6,384 bases of DNA from Pseudomonadota bacterium (lineage in GTDB: Bacteria; Pseudomonadota; Gammaproteobacteria; Pseudomonadales; Halieaceae): positions 1 to 6,384 of the forward strand of contig JAUVBI010000185.1 in NCBI GenBank assembly GCA_030591305.1, read 5' to 3'. Within the stretch, counting starts at the first letter, position 1. Every line of letters begins with the position of its first letter. Of this stretch, positions 1-4,911 are shown in pieces. Under the pieces are notes generated by a model that was not told the DNA's origin, searched no databases, and was given only the letters and a program-made list of their open reading frames with translations. The position numbers and the translations under genes are program-made.

Positions 1-259
1 AAGAAAAACCACGCACGGTCACCGCGCCGGGCACCGACAACATCGTCGTGGTCAGGGGGTAGGTCACCTGATCTTCCACCACCTGTGGAGCCTGCCCGGG
101 ATAGGAGGTCTTTATAATTACCTGCACGTCCGACAGGTCGGGTATTGCATCCACCGGCATATTTTTTAACGAAAACAGGCCTACAGCAATAATAAAAAAC
201 ATCCCCAACAGCACAAAGCCCCGATGGATAATAGACTGGCGAATGATGAATTCAATCAT
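1..259 (-). CDS. cusA: CusA-type heavy-metal RND efflux pump, N-terminal part (cut by window edge)
   Basis: Inner-membrane proton-driven RND transporter of the heavy-metal efflux (HME) class. Only the first 86 codons are present; the frame is open at base 1. It begins [18 protein letters not shown], followed by a first transmembrane helix (about residues 13-30), then [13 protein letters not shown] (about 35-47), [18 protein letters not shown] and [17 protein letters not shown]. These stretches match the strongly conserved amino-terminal region of CusA/SilA proteins rather than the drug (HAE) pumps. The ATG at 259 overlaps the cusB stop by four bases (ATGA), which fixes the start and suggests translational coupling. 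Known family role: with CusB and CusC it extrudes Cu(I)/Ag(I). The metal-binding methionines of the pump lie in the missing part, so copper/silver rather than zinc/cobalt specificity is inferred from this N-terminus and from CusB. Confidence 0.93.
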   Translation of the reverse strand, partial: MIEFIIRQSIIHRGFVLLGMFFIIAVGLFSLKNMPVDAIPDLSDVQVIIKTSYPGQAPQVVEDQVTYPLTTTMLSVPGAVTVRGFS

Positions 260-1503
260 TGCGTCATCTCCATAGCGCCTTCATGCCCCCGGGACTTGTG
301 ATCCATACGCTCAAAGTCTGCGGACTTACTGGATTCTGAATCCAGCAGAAATTGTGCGGACGTTACCACGCTATCACCGGCATTCAAGCCCGATAGTATT
401 TCTGTGTTGGAACCACTCACCCGGCCAATGGAAACATGCTGCGACCTGAAACGCCCGCCTCCCAAAGCCAACACCACGCGGTCTGTTTTCCCGGTTCGAA
501 TAACGGCGTCACTGGGAACGATCAACGTTTTCCCGGAGCTGACACTGGCAATGGAAACCTGGGCAAACATATTGGGTCGCAGTTGGCGATCTTCATTGGA
601 GAAGCGCAAACGCACTTTCACCGTCCGGGTTTTTTCATCCAGGCTGGGGTAAATATAATCCACCTTTCCCGACCAGACTTTACCCGGAAGATAATCCAGC
701 TTCATTTCTACCGGCGCGCCCTCTGCTAACAGGGGCAGCTGCCTTTCAAACACCTCAGCTTCCACCCAGACCTCCGACAGACTGCCAATGGACATTATTC
801 TTGTGCCCGGCTTAACGTAGAAGCCGGCACGCACATTGAGATTATCCACAACACCCTGTTGGGGCGCATAGAATGTGACTGCCTGTTGAACAACTCTTGT
901 TTTCTCCAGCTGCTCTACGGCATCGGTGGGAAGTTGCAAAGCGGCCAGACGCTCCCTGGCCGCGGTAATCAGTTTGCGGTTTTGTCTATCCAGGGCCAGC
1001 AGCAATTCATTTTGAGCATTCACCAGAGCGGGTGAATAAATTTCATACAGAGCCTGGCCTTTTTCAACAGGATCACCCTCTGCAGTCACATACAAGGTTT
1101 CAATCCAACCCTCCACCCTGGGGTGAATATGAACCAGTTTGTCCGCATCGTATTGAACATACCCCACCGTTGAAATGTCCGAGTGCCAGACTTCCATAGC
1201 CGCCTTGTATGTTTTGACGCCCAGGTTATTCACCACATCCGGGTTGATGCGGATGGTTCCCGGCTTCTCCGAAGAATCTGCATACACTGGAACCAGATCC
1301 ATACCCATTGGAGACTTGCCGGGCTTATCCCGTTTGTAATTGGGATCCATGGGGGCCACCCAGTATATGGGCTGCGCCGGTTTATCGGCAGCTACTGTCG
1401 GCTCGTTACCCGCCTGACCAGAAAATAGTGCCGTATACGTCGCCGCACAGCCGATGACGATGCCCACCAGCAAGACAGATAGATTGGAAAGTTTAGTATT
1501 CAT
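256..1503 (-). CDS. cusB: CusB-type periplasmic adaptor (membrane fusion protein) of copper/silver efflux
   Basis: 415-residue adaptor linking the RND pump to the outer-membrane channel. An N-terminal hydrophobic segment (about residues 8-27) anchors or exports it; within it VIGC (16-19) resembles a lipobox, so lipidation at C19 is possible but unproven. Residues 47-74 form the heavy-metal-binding segment ([16 protein letters not shown]); M52, M66 and M68 line up with the Cu(I)/Ag(I)-binding Met triad of E. coli CusB. Next come the first lipoyl half (about 126-160, [12 protein letters not shown]), a helical hairpin (about 160-205), the second lipoyl half (211-240), a beta-barrel (about 240-320) and the membrane-proximal domain (about 325-390). 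The tail [15 protein letters not shown] is rich in His and Met. The ATG at 1503 overlaps the upstream cusC stop by ATGA, and its own TGA overlaps the cusA ATG the same way. The length is normal for the family. Confidence 0.95.
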   Translation of the reverse strand: MNTKLSNLSVLLVGIVIGCAATYTALFSGQAGNEPTVAADKPAQPIYWVAPMDPNYKRDKPGKSPMGMDLVPVYADSSEKPGTIRINPDVVNNLGVKTYKAAMEVWHSDISTVGYVQYDADKLVHIHPRVEGWIETLYVTAEGDPVEKGQALYEIYSPALVNAQNELLLALDRQNRKLITAARERLAALQLPTDAVEQLEKTRVVQQAVTFYAPQQGVVDNLNVRAGFYVKPGTRIMSIGSLSEVWVEAEVFERQLPLLAEGAPVEMKLDYLPGKVWSGKVDYIYPSLDEKTRTVKVRLRFSNEDRQLRPNMFAQVSIASVSSGKTLIVPSDAVIRTGKTDRVVLALGGGRFRSQHVSIGRVSGSNTEILSGLNAGDSVVTSAQFLLDSESSKSADFERMDHKSRGHEGAMEMTQ

Positions 1504-2879
1504 TGCTTCGCCCCGCTGAAGTTGCGTTGCTGTGCCAGTGAAACGGTGCCGGGCTCACCAGCGCCGACATCTCCCCGGGCGAGATAATAGTTCAACCTGG
1601 CAATTGTTTTCTGCTTCTCCACCGCAATAGCCAGGGCTTCTATTTCTGTATTGAGCTGGGCAATACGTGCTCGCACAACCTCAGAAAAATCTCCATCGTC
1701 ATTGGTATAGGCCGACAGAGAGGCATCGGCCTGCTCCCGTATTTGCGGCAACAGCTGCGTGTCATACAGTTCCTGCCGGGACTCAAGGCGCAGGAGTTTT
1801 GCCCTGGCAGTTTCCATACCGGCAGCCAGTTGTCGCAGCAGCAGCCATTTCCGGGTGCGAACAACCTCGGCTTTTGAAACCGCTGAGCGCACTTCCTTAT
1901 CCTGCCGGTTGGCGGTAAACACAGGCAAGTCGAAGGACACCCCCAGTGAGAAAAAATCTGCTCGATCGCGGCCGGATGCAGGGTCATCTTCCCGGTAACC
2001 ATAGCTTGCACTGACCCCCCATTCGGGTTTGTATTTCTGCTTGGCCAGTGAAACACCTGTACTGGCAGACTCAATTTGTTGCTGCAGGGCCAACACGGCC
2101 GGATGTTGAAGTAGTTGTTCCTGGTTGAGGGACTCCAAAACTATGGAAACTGGCAAAAACTGGCTGTTTTGTAATTGCAGCATCGGCAAATTTTGGGGTA
2201 ACAACAGAGGAGCAGACCGCTGCCGCAGGTCATGTGCCAACCATTCACGCAGGCGCTCACTGTCCATTTCAAAATGTTGTTGCAACACCAGCAATCGATC
2301 CTCAATCCGGATCAGCTCCAGTTGTGCACGGATCACATCCTGCTGCCTGCTGCGACCTATAGCGGAGGAATAACTTACTGTCGCAACGTCGACCAGCTGC
2401 TCAAATAGCCAGCGATTGGACTGAATAAGCTCGCTGGTAGCACGAGATCTATAGGCATCCAACCAGAGCTCACTCACGGTAGCGGTTACCCTGGCAATAC
2501 GATTCTGCCGCTCAAAGGGGAATTTTTTACTCTCGATGGCAAGTTGCTTTTGCTGCAACGCCCGGGTGTCTCCCCTGGGAAACATCTGAGTCAGCCCCAC
2601 CTTAAACTGACTCATCGCCTCCTGATCAAAAGCAAAGGTGTCCGTGGGGATATTGGCAAAGCCAAGTGAGACCCGAGGGTCCGGCAAGGTAGCTGCAGCT
2701 GTACTGAGCGCATCCATGGAGTCCTGGTTGTGCCGACTACCCAGTAACCAGGGATCATTGGCAATCGCGGTGGACAGCGCCGATTGCAAAGTGAGCGCAT
2801 CAGCGGCGCCCTGCGAGTGGGCCGCCTGGAAAAAAGCCATTGAGAATAACAACACCATACAGGCATGTTTTTGTATCAT
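1500..2879 (-). CDS. cusC: CusC/TolC-family outer-membrane efflux channel
   Basis: 459-residue outer-membrane factor of the TolC family, first gene of the three-gene pump operon. A Sec signal peptide (residues 1 to about 22, ending AAHS before QG) is followed by the usual duplicated helical layout. The first OEP repeat has PDPRVSLGFANIPTDTF (67-83) and GLTQMFPRGDT (95-105), features of metal-pump channels. The second has HPAVLALQQQIE (259-270), KPEWGVSASYGY (284-295) and SFDLPVFTANRQ (315-326), then long heptad-rich helices ending LNYYLARG (429-436). Unlike E. coli CusC there is no lipobox cysteine, so it is probably not acylated. AAGGGAG about ten bases before the ATG at 2879 serves as ribosome binding site. 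The stop overlaps the cusB start by four bases. The role follows from family and operon position; the symbol is by context, since channels of this family are hard to tell apart by sequence. Confidence 0.9.
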   Translation of the reverse strand: MIQKHACMVLLFSMAFFQAAHSQGAADALTLQSALSTAIANDPWLLGSRHNQDSMDALSTAAATLPDPRVSLGFANIPTDTFAFDQEAMSQFKVGLTQMFPRGDTRALQQKQLAIESKKFPFERQNRIARVTATVSELWLDAYRSRATSELIQSNRWLFEQLVDVATVSYSSAIGRSRQQDVIRAQLELIRIEDRLLVLQQHFEMDSERLREWLAHDLRQRSAPLLLPQNLPMLQLQNSQFLPVSIVLESLNQEQLLQHPAVLALQQQIESASTGVSLAKQKYKPEWGVSASYGYREDDPASGRDRADFFSLGVSFDLPVFTANRQDKEVRSAVSKAEVVRTRKWLLLRQLAAGMETARAKLLRLESRQELYDTQLLPQIREQADASLSAYTNDDGDFSEVVRARIAQLNTEIEALAIAVEKQKTIARLNYYLARGDVGAGEPGTVSLAQQRNFSGAKQ

Positions 2880-2896
2880 GAGCTGAAAACTCCCTT

Positions 2897-2943
2897 GCCC
2901 ATCATCACTATGCTGGGCTTTCTTAATTCCCGGCGAACCGGGA
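2897..2943 (-). promoter_or_regulatory. Two tandem hairpins in the cusC leader
   Basis: In the 125-base gap between the small exported protein and cusC, the minus-strand RNA can form two adjacent hairpins. One is a six-pair stem at 2928-2943 whose transcript has a UUCG loop (TCCCGG-TTCG-CCGGGA). The second, at 2897-2918, pairs GCCCA with TGGGC, has one G-A mismatch, then CAT with ATG around a four-base AGTG loop. The second ends directly at the AAGGGAG ribosome binding site of cusC. Neither is followed by a T run, so they are not classical terminators. A role in setting translation or mRNA stability of cusC relative to the gene before it is inference only. Confidence 0.4.
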
Positions 2944-3004
2944 CGAACCTCAACTTACATTTGAAAAAACGTAGAGAACGAGGAGGACAACTTCTTTCGA
3001 AGTG

Positions 3005-3370
3005 TTAGCTAAGAATCGGGGGTTTATACAGGTAGAAGGAGGTACTGATTGTTCTGAGAACTTGCTGCTCACTGCGCGCAGTAGCACTGAAGACTTGCGC
3101 CTCGCTGCCTGAGGCAATGGCGGGAACTGGGGAATGGCAACCTTCGCCCACGCATTGACATTGCGTGTCACAACAGTTGTCGCTGTGCTCGGCCACCGGG
3201 GGCGGTGCGGCCATATCATGATGCATATGCTCTGAGTCCATCATCGCAGCATGTTGCATACCCGTACCAAAATCGTCCATTGCATCACAGGCGGGCCCGG
3301 CATAGGCCAACGACTGGCCCAAGTAAGCCAGTAGTGCGAGTGCAATAAGCAATGATCTGCCCAAAAACAT
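3005..3370 (-). CDS. Small exported Cys/His/Met-rich protein, CopL/DUF2946-like, probable metal-binding
   Basis: 121 residues from the ATG at 3370. An earlier in-frame ATG at 3421 would add 17 residues (with several cysteines) ahead of the signal peptide, so the later start is preferred. Residues 1-24 are a clear Sec signal (MFLGRSLLIALALLAYLG, cleavage likely after AYA). The mature part holds a His/Met cluster (M38, H40, M43, M44, H48, M49, H50, H51, M53), then CCDTQCQC (66-73) and C78-H79, giving a plausible soft-metal site. The tail SFYLYKPPILS resembles the Leu-Tyr-Arg/Lys-Pro-Pro ending of small proteins placed before copper-efflux operons (CopL/DUF2946-like; recognised from memory, not searched). 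It reads in the same direction as cusCBA, 125 bases ahead, so co-transcription is likely. A periplasmic copper-binding or copper-sensing role is inferred. No CusF domain is visible. Confidence 0.72.
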   Translation of the reverse strand: MFLGRSLLIALALLAYLGQSLAYAGPACDAMDDFGTGMQHAAMMDSEHMHHDMAAPPPVAEHSDNCCDTQCQCVGEGCHSPVPAIASGSEAQVFSATARSEQQVLRTISTSFYLYKPPILS

Positions 3371-3486
3371 TAAACAATTCCAATTCAGATTACACGGACA
3401 AGTATACGTCAGACCCCACACCCGGATATAGTGTTCATATTACCGTGCTTCAGGTTCCATTCCTTCTCTGTATGCAACGAAATATT

Positions 3487-4500
3487 TTAGATGAGGTAGC
3501 CCTGGGTCATCTCCTCGGCAGTGGCCCATAACCGGGCCGCCATCGGTTTATCAAACACGTGGTTATCGCCACTCACGGTCACTGCATTGCAGTCCTCGAA
3601 ATAGGCTCCACTAACCCCCTCAAGAGCAGGATTGGTGGCCACGTAAATCTGGGTGGCAGCACCCTCTTGCGGTGTTTTTGCAATAAGCCCGCCAAACCAT
3701 TCGAAGGCAGTGCGCAAAACCGCCGGTGCGGTGCGTGCAATATTAGTTTTTACCAACCCCGGGTGTATCACATTCGACGTCACGCCTGAGCCTTTAAGAC
3801 GTTCGGATAACTCAAGGGAGAACAGCGCATTGGCAAGCTTGGACCGGCCATAGGCTTCCTGAGAATCAAAGGGTTTTTCACCCCGCAGATTATCAAAATC
3901 AATGCCCACCTGTGGTGCCTGCATGTAGGCAGATCGGCTTCCCACGTGAACAACCCTGGCCGACTTAGCCCGCATCATAAGAGGTAATAGTCGATTAACC
4001 AATACGAAGTGACCGAGAAAATTCACTGTAAATATCTTCTCAATACCATTTACCAACTCCAACTCGCCGAAGGTATTGATGCCGGCGTTGCAAATCAGGA
4101 TATCGGGCGAGAGCCCCAAGCTGTCAATGGTGTCGGCACAATCCACGGCGGACTGAAAGCTGGACAACTCCAGAGCGACAGGGGTAGTCGACCCTGCGAC
4201 ACTGTCACAGGCCTTGCTGGCTTTCTCCAGAGTGCGACCGGTTCCGATAACGTGCGCCCCACGCAGCGCCAGCACGCGCATACTCTCGTAACCCAGACCG
4301 GAGTTGCAACCGGTGACCACGGCTGTCACACCCTCTAAATCCATACCCTGAGTGACATCTTCAGCGGTCGATTGTGGGCCAAATTGACTCACCGGATAGC
4401 TGTGGTCAATGGTGACTACCGAGCCATCCCCGGCACAGGCACCCAGTAGGGGAACGGTCACTGCAGCCGTCGCCCCCTGCAAAAACTGTCTTCTCTTCAT
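3487..4500 (-). CDS. Short-chain dehydrogenase/reductase (retinol-dehydrogenase/WWOX-like) with Tat lipoprotein signal
   Basis: 337 residues. The N-terminus MKRRQFLQGATAAVTVPLLGAC combines a twin-arginine motif (R3-R4-Q-F-L), a hydrophobic stretch and a lipobox (L-G-A-C22), predicting Tat export and lipidation. The Rossmann-fold SDR core starts near residue 55: TGCNSGLG (63-70, cofactor loop), NAG (138-140), N160, the catalytic Ser in HVGSRSA (S188), YGRSK with Y217 and K221, then HPGLVKT (246-252). The C-terminal GAYFEDCN (298-305) and RLWATAEEMT are typical of the retinol-dehydrogenase-like classical SDRs. All catalytic residues are present, so it should be an active NAD(P)-dependent oxidoreductase; the substrate is unknown. 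AGGAG seven to eight bases before the ATG at 4500 supports the start. It is separated from the next minus-strand gene by 116 bases with no evident terminator, so read-through into the metal operon is possible. Confidence 0.9.
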   Translation of the reverse strand: MKRRQFLQGATAAVTVPLLGACAGDGSVVTIDHSYPVSQFGPQSTAEDVTQGMDLEGVTAVVTGCNSGLGYESMRVLALRGAHVIGTGRTLEKASKACDSVAGSTTPVALELSSFQSAVDCADTIDSLGLSPDILICNAGINTFGELELVNGIEKIFTVNFLGHFVLVNRLLPLMMRAKSARVVHVGSRSAYMQAPQVGIDFDNLRGEKPFDSQEAYGRSKLANALFSLELSERLKGSGVTSNVIHPGLVKTNIARTAPAVLRTAFEWFGGLIAKTPQEGAATQIYVATNPALEGVSGAYFEDCNAVTVSGDNHVFDKPMAARLWATAEEMTQGYLI

Positions 4501-4527
4501 GCTAACTCTCCTATTTTTGAACTAGAT

Positions 4528-4573
4528 ATAACTATAGGTTATGTTATGACATAACAAAATATCATATAGTTAT
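4528..4573. promoter_or_regulatory. Nested inverted repeats, candidate operator between SDR gene and rightward promoter
   Basis: An outer pair of perfect nine-base arms, ATAACTATA (4528-4536) and TATAGTTAT (4565-4573), brackets an inner inverted repeat GTTATGT-TATG-ACATAAC (4538-4555). The inner repeat contains a tight 13-base palindrome, GTTATGACATAAC (4543-4555). Short, AT-rich palindromes of this size are typical binding sites for dimeric repressors such as TetR or MarR proteins. The site covers the likely SDR promoter and ends four bases before the -35 of the rightward promoter, so one regulator could control both directions. No regulator gene is present in the window; the identity of the binder is unknown. 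Confidence 0.5.
4531..4559 (-). promoter_or_regulatory. Candidate promoter of the SDR gene
   Basis: On the minus strand, TATAGT (4536-4531) is a fair -10 element. Seventeen bases upstream stands TTTTGT (4559-4554), a weak -35; an alternative TTGTTA (4557-4552) would give a 15-base spacer. The inner palindrome lies mostly in the spacer, as expected for a repressed promoter. The start would fall roughly 20-25 bases before the SDR ATG, leaving room for the AGGAG site. Prediction by eye only. Confidence 0.35.
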
Positions 4574-4576
4574 TTC

Positions 4577-4604
4577 TTGCCCTCTTCAGTCCACCCTCTA
4601 TACT
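4577..4604 (+). promoter_or_regulatory. Sigma70-like promoter for the candidate RNA gene
   Basis: TTGCCC (4577-4582) and TATACT (4599-4604) are separated by 16 bases, matching four and five of six consensus positions. The predicted start at about 4610-4611 coincides with the first base of a seven-pair stem (GTGGTGG with CCACCAC at 4657-4663), which is how a stable small RNA often begins. The next plus-strand coding start is about 300 bases downstream, beyond a terminator. Confidence 0.5.
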
Positions 4605-4668
4605 GAGGCGTGGTGGTAGATCGTACAAGTAAGAATATAAAGTGCGAACTGAAGGCCCACCACACACT

Positions 4669-4718
4669 TGGGGAGGCTATACAAACATTCTGTCAGAGAT
4701 GTTTGTGATCTGGGGAGG
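4669..4718 (+). repeat. Direct repeat TGGGGAGG flanking a hairpin
   Basis: Identical eight-base copies at 4669-4676 and 4711-4718, start to start 42 bases, sit on either side of the hairpin 4681-4706 inside the candidate RNA. Both contain GGA and a Shine-Dalgarno-like GGAGG or GGGAGG. With further GGA at 4717-4719, 4736-4738 and 4762-4764 there are five GGA motifs in the predicted transcript. This could reflect binding of a CsrA/RsmA-type protein or base pairing to pyrimidine-rich targets; neither is shown. Confidence 0.4.
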
Positions 4719-4786
4719 AGACACGGTTGCGGGCCGGAGATCCAGTACTAGGTCAAAGTCTGGAATAAAAAGCTTTGCCCCTTCAG

Positions 4787-4818
4787 CGCTGTCGCAACTA
4801 ATTTGCGACAGCGTTTTT
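4787..4818 (+). terminator. Rho-independent terminator
   Basis: A perfect 11-pair stem, CGCTGTCGCAA (4787-4797) with TTGCGACAGCG (4803-4813), closes a five-base CTAAT loop and is followed immediately by five T (4814-4818). On the plus strand this is a textbook intrinsic terminator; the minus strand has no T run of similar length placed after the stem. No coding gene ends upstream on this strand in the window, so the transcript it ends must be non-coding or a leader. Confidence 0.88.
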
Positions 4819-4911
4819 CATTGGCCCTCGTCACCCATCCCTTTTTTCTATCACCCATGCGCCAATGGCTCTGGAATGCGCTATGCTTCCCTCTACCAAA
4901 CAGGGGGCAAC

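Larger units (their letters stand above)
4610..4818 (+). ncRNA. Candidate structured small RNA (or attenuated leader), family not recognised
   Basis: About 209 bases between a promoter-like sequence and a strong intrinsic terminator, with no convincing coding frame. Visible helices, in order: GTGGTGG 4610-4616 with 4657-4663; inside it TCGTAC 4621-4626 with GTGCGA 4642-4647 (one G-U), closing a 15-base A-rich loop; ACAAACAT 4681-4688 with ATGTTTGT 4699-4706, extendable by TCT/AGA past one bulged G; possibly GATCT 4707-4711 with AGATC 4738-4742; GGTCAAAG 4751-4758 with CTTTGCC 4773-4779 (one bulged T); and the terminator stem. Two purine-rich TGGGGAGG copies are left mostly single-stranded. 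I see no signature of 6S, tmRNA, RNase P, SRP RNA or the common riboswitches. It could instead be the 5' leader of the acyltransferase gene, which begins 93 bases after the terminator. That RNA is made here is inferred; the structures are read directly. Confidence 0.5.

Noticed and set aside
2985..3002. Short GAAA-loop hairpin just after the stop of the small exported protein, as a terminator
   Set aside because: The stem is only five pairs and the nearest T run on the minus strand is about 20 bases further on, so it does not fit an intrinsic terminator.
2950..3219. 89-codon open frame on the minus strand overlapping the small metal-binding protein
   Set aside because: It starts inside the 3005-3370 gene in another frame, lacks a signal peptide or family feature, and the overlapping frame has a convincing signal peptide and metal motifs.
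3401..3406. TATACT on the minus strand ahead of the small exported protein, as a -10 element
   Set aside because: The position is plausible but no -35 or recognisable CueR/CusR-type operator is visible at the right spacing, so it is not called as a promoter.
4009..4338. 109-codon open frame on the plus strand
   Set aside because: Antisense to the SDR core, including the cofactor-binding and NAG motifs; a shadow frame.
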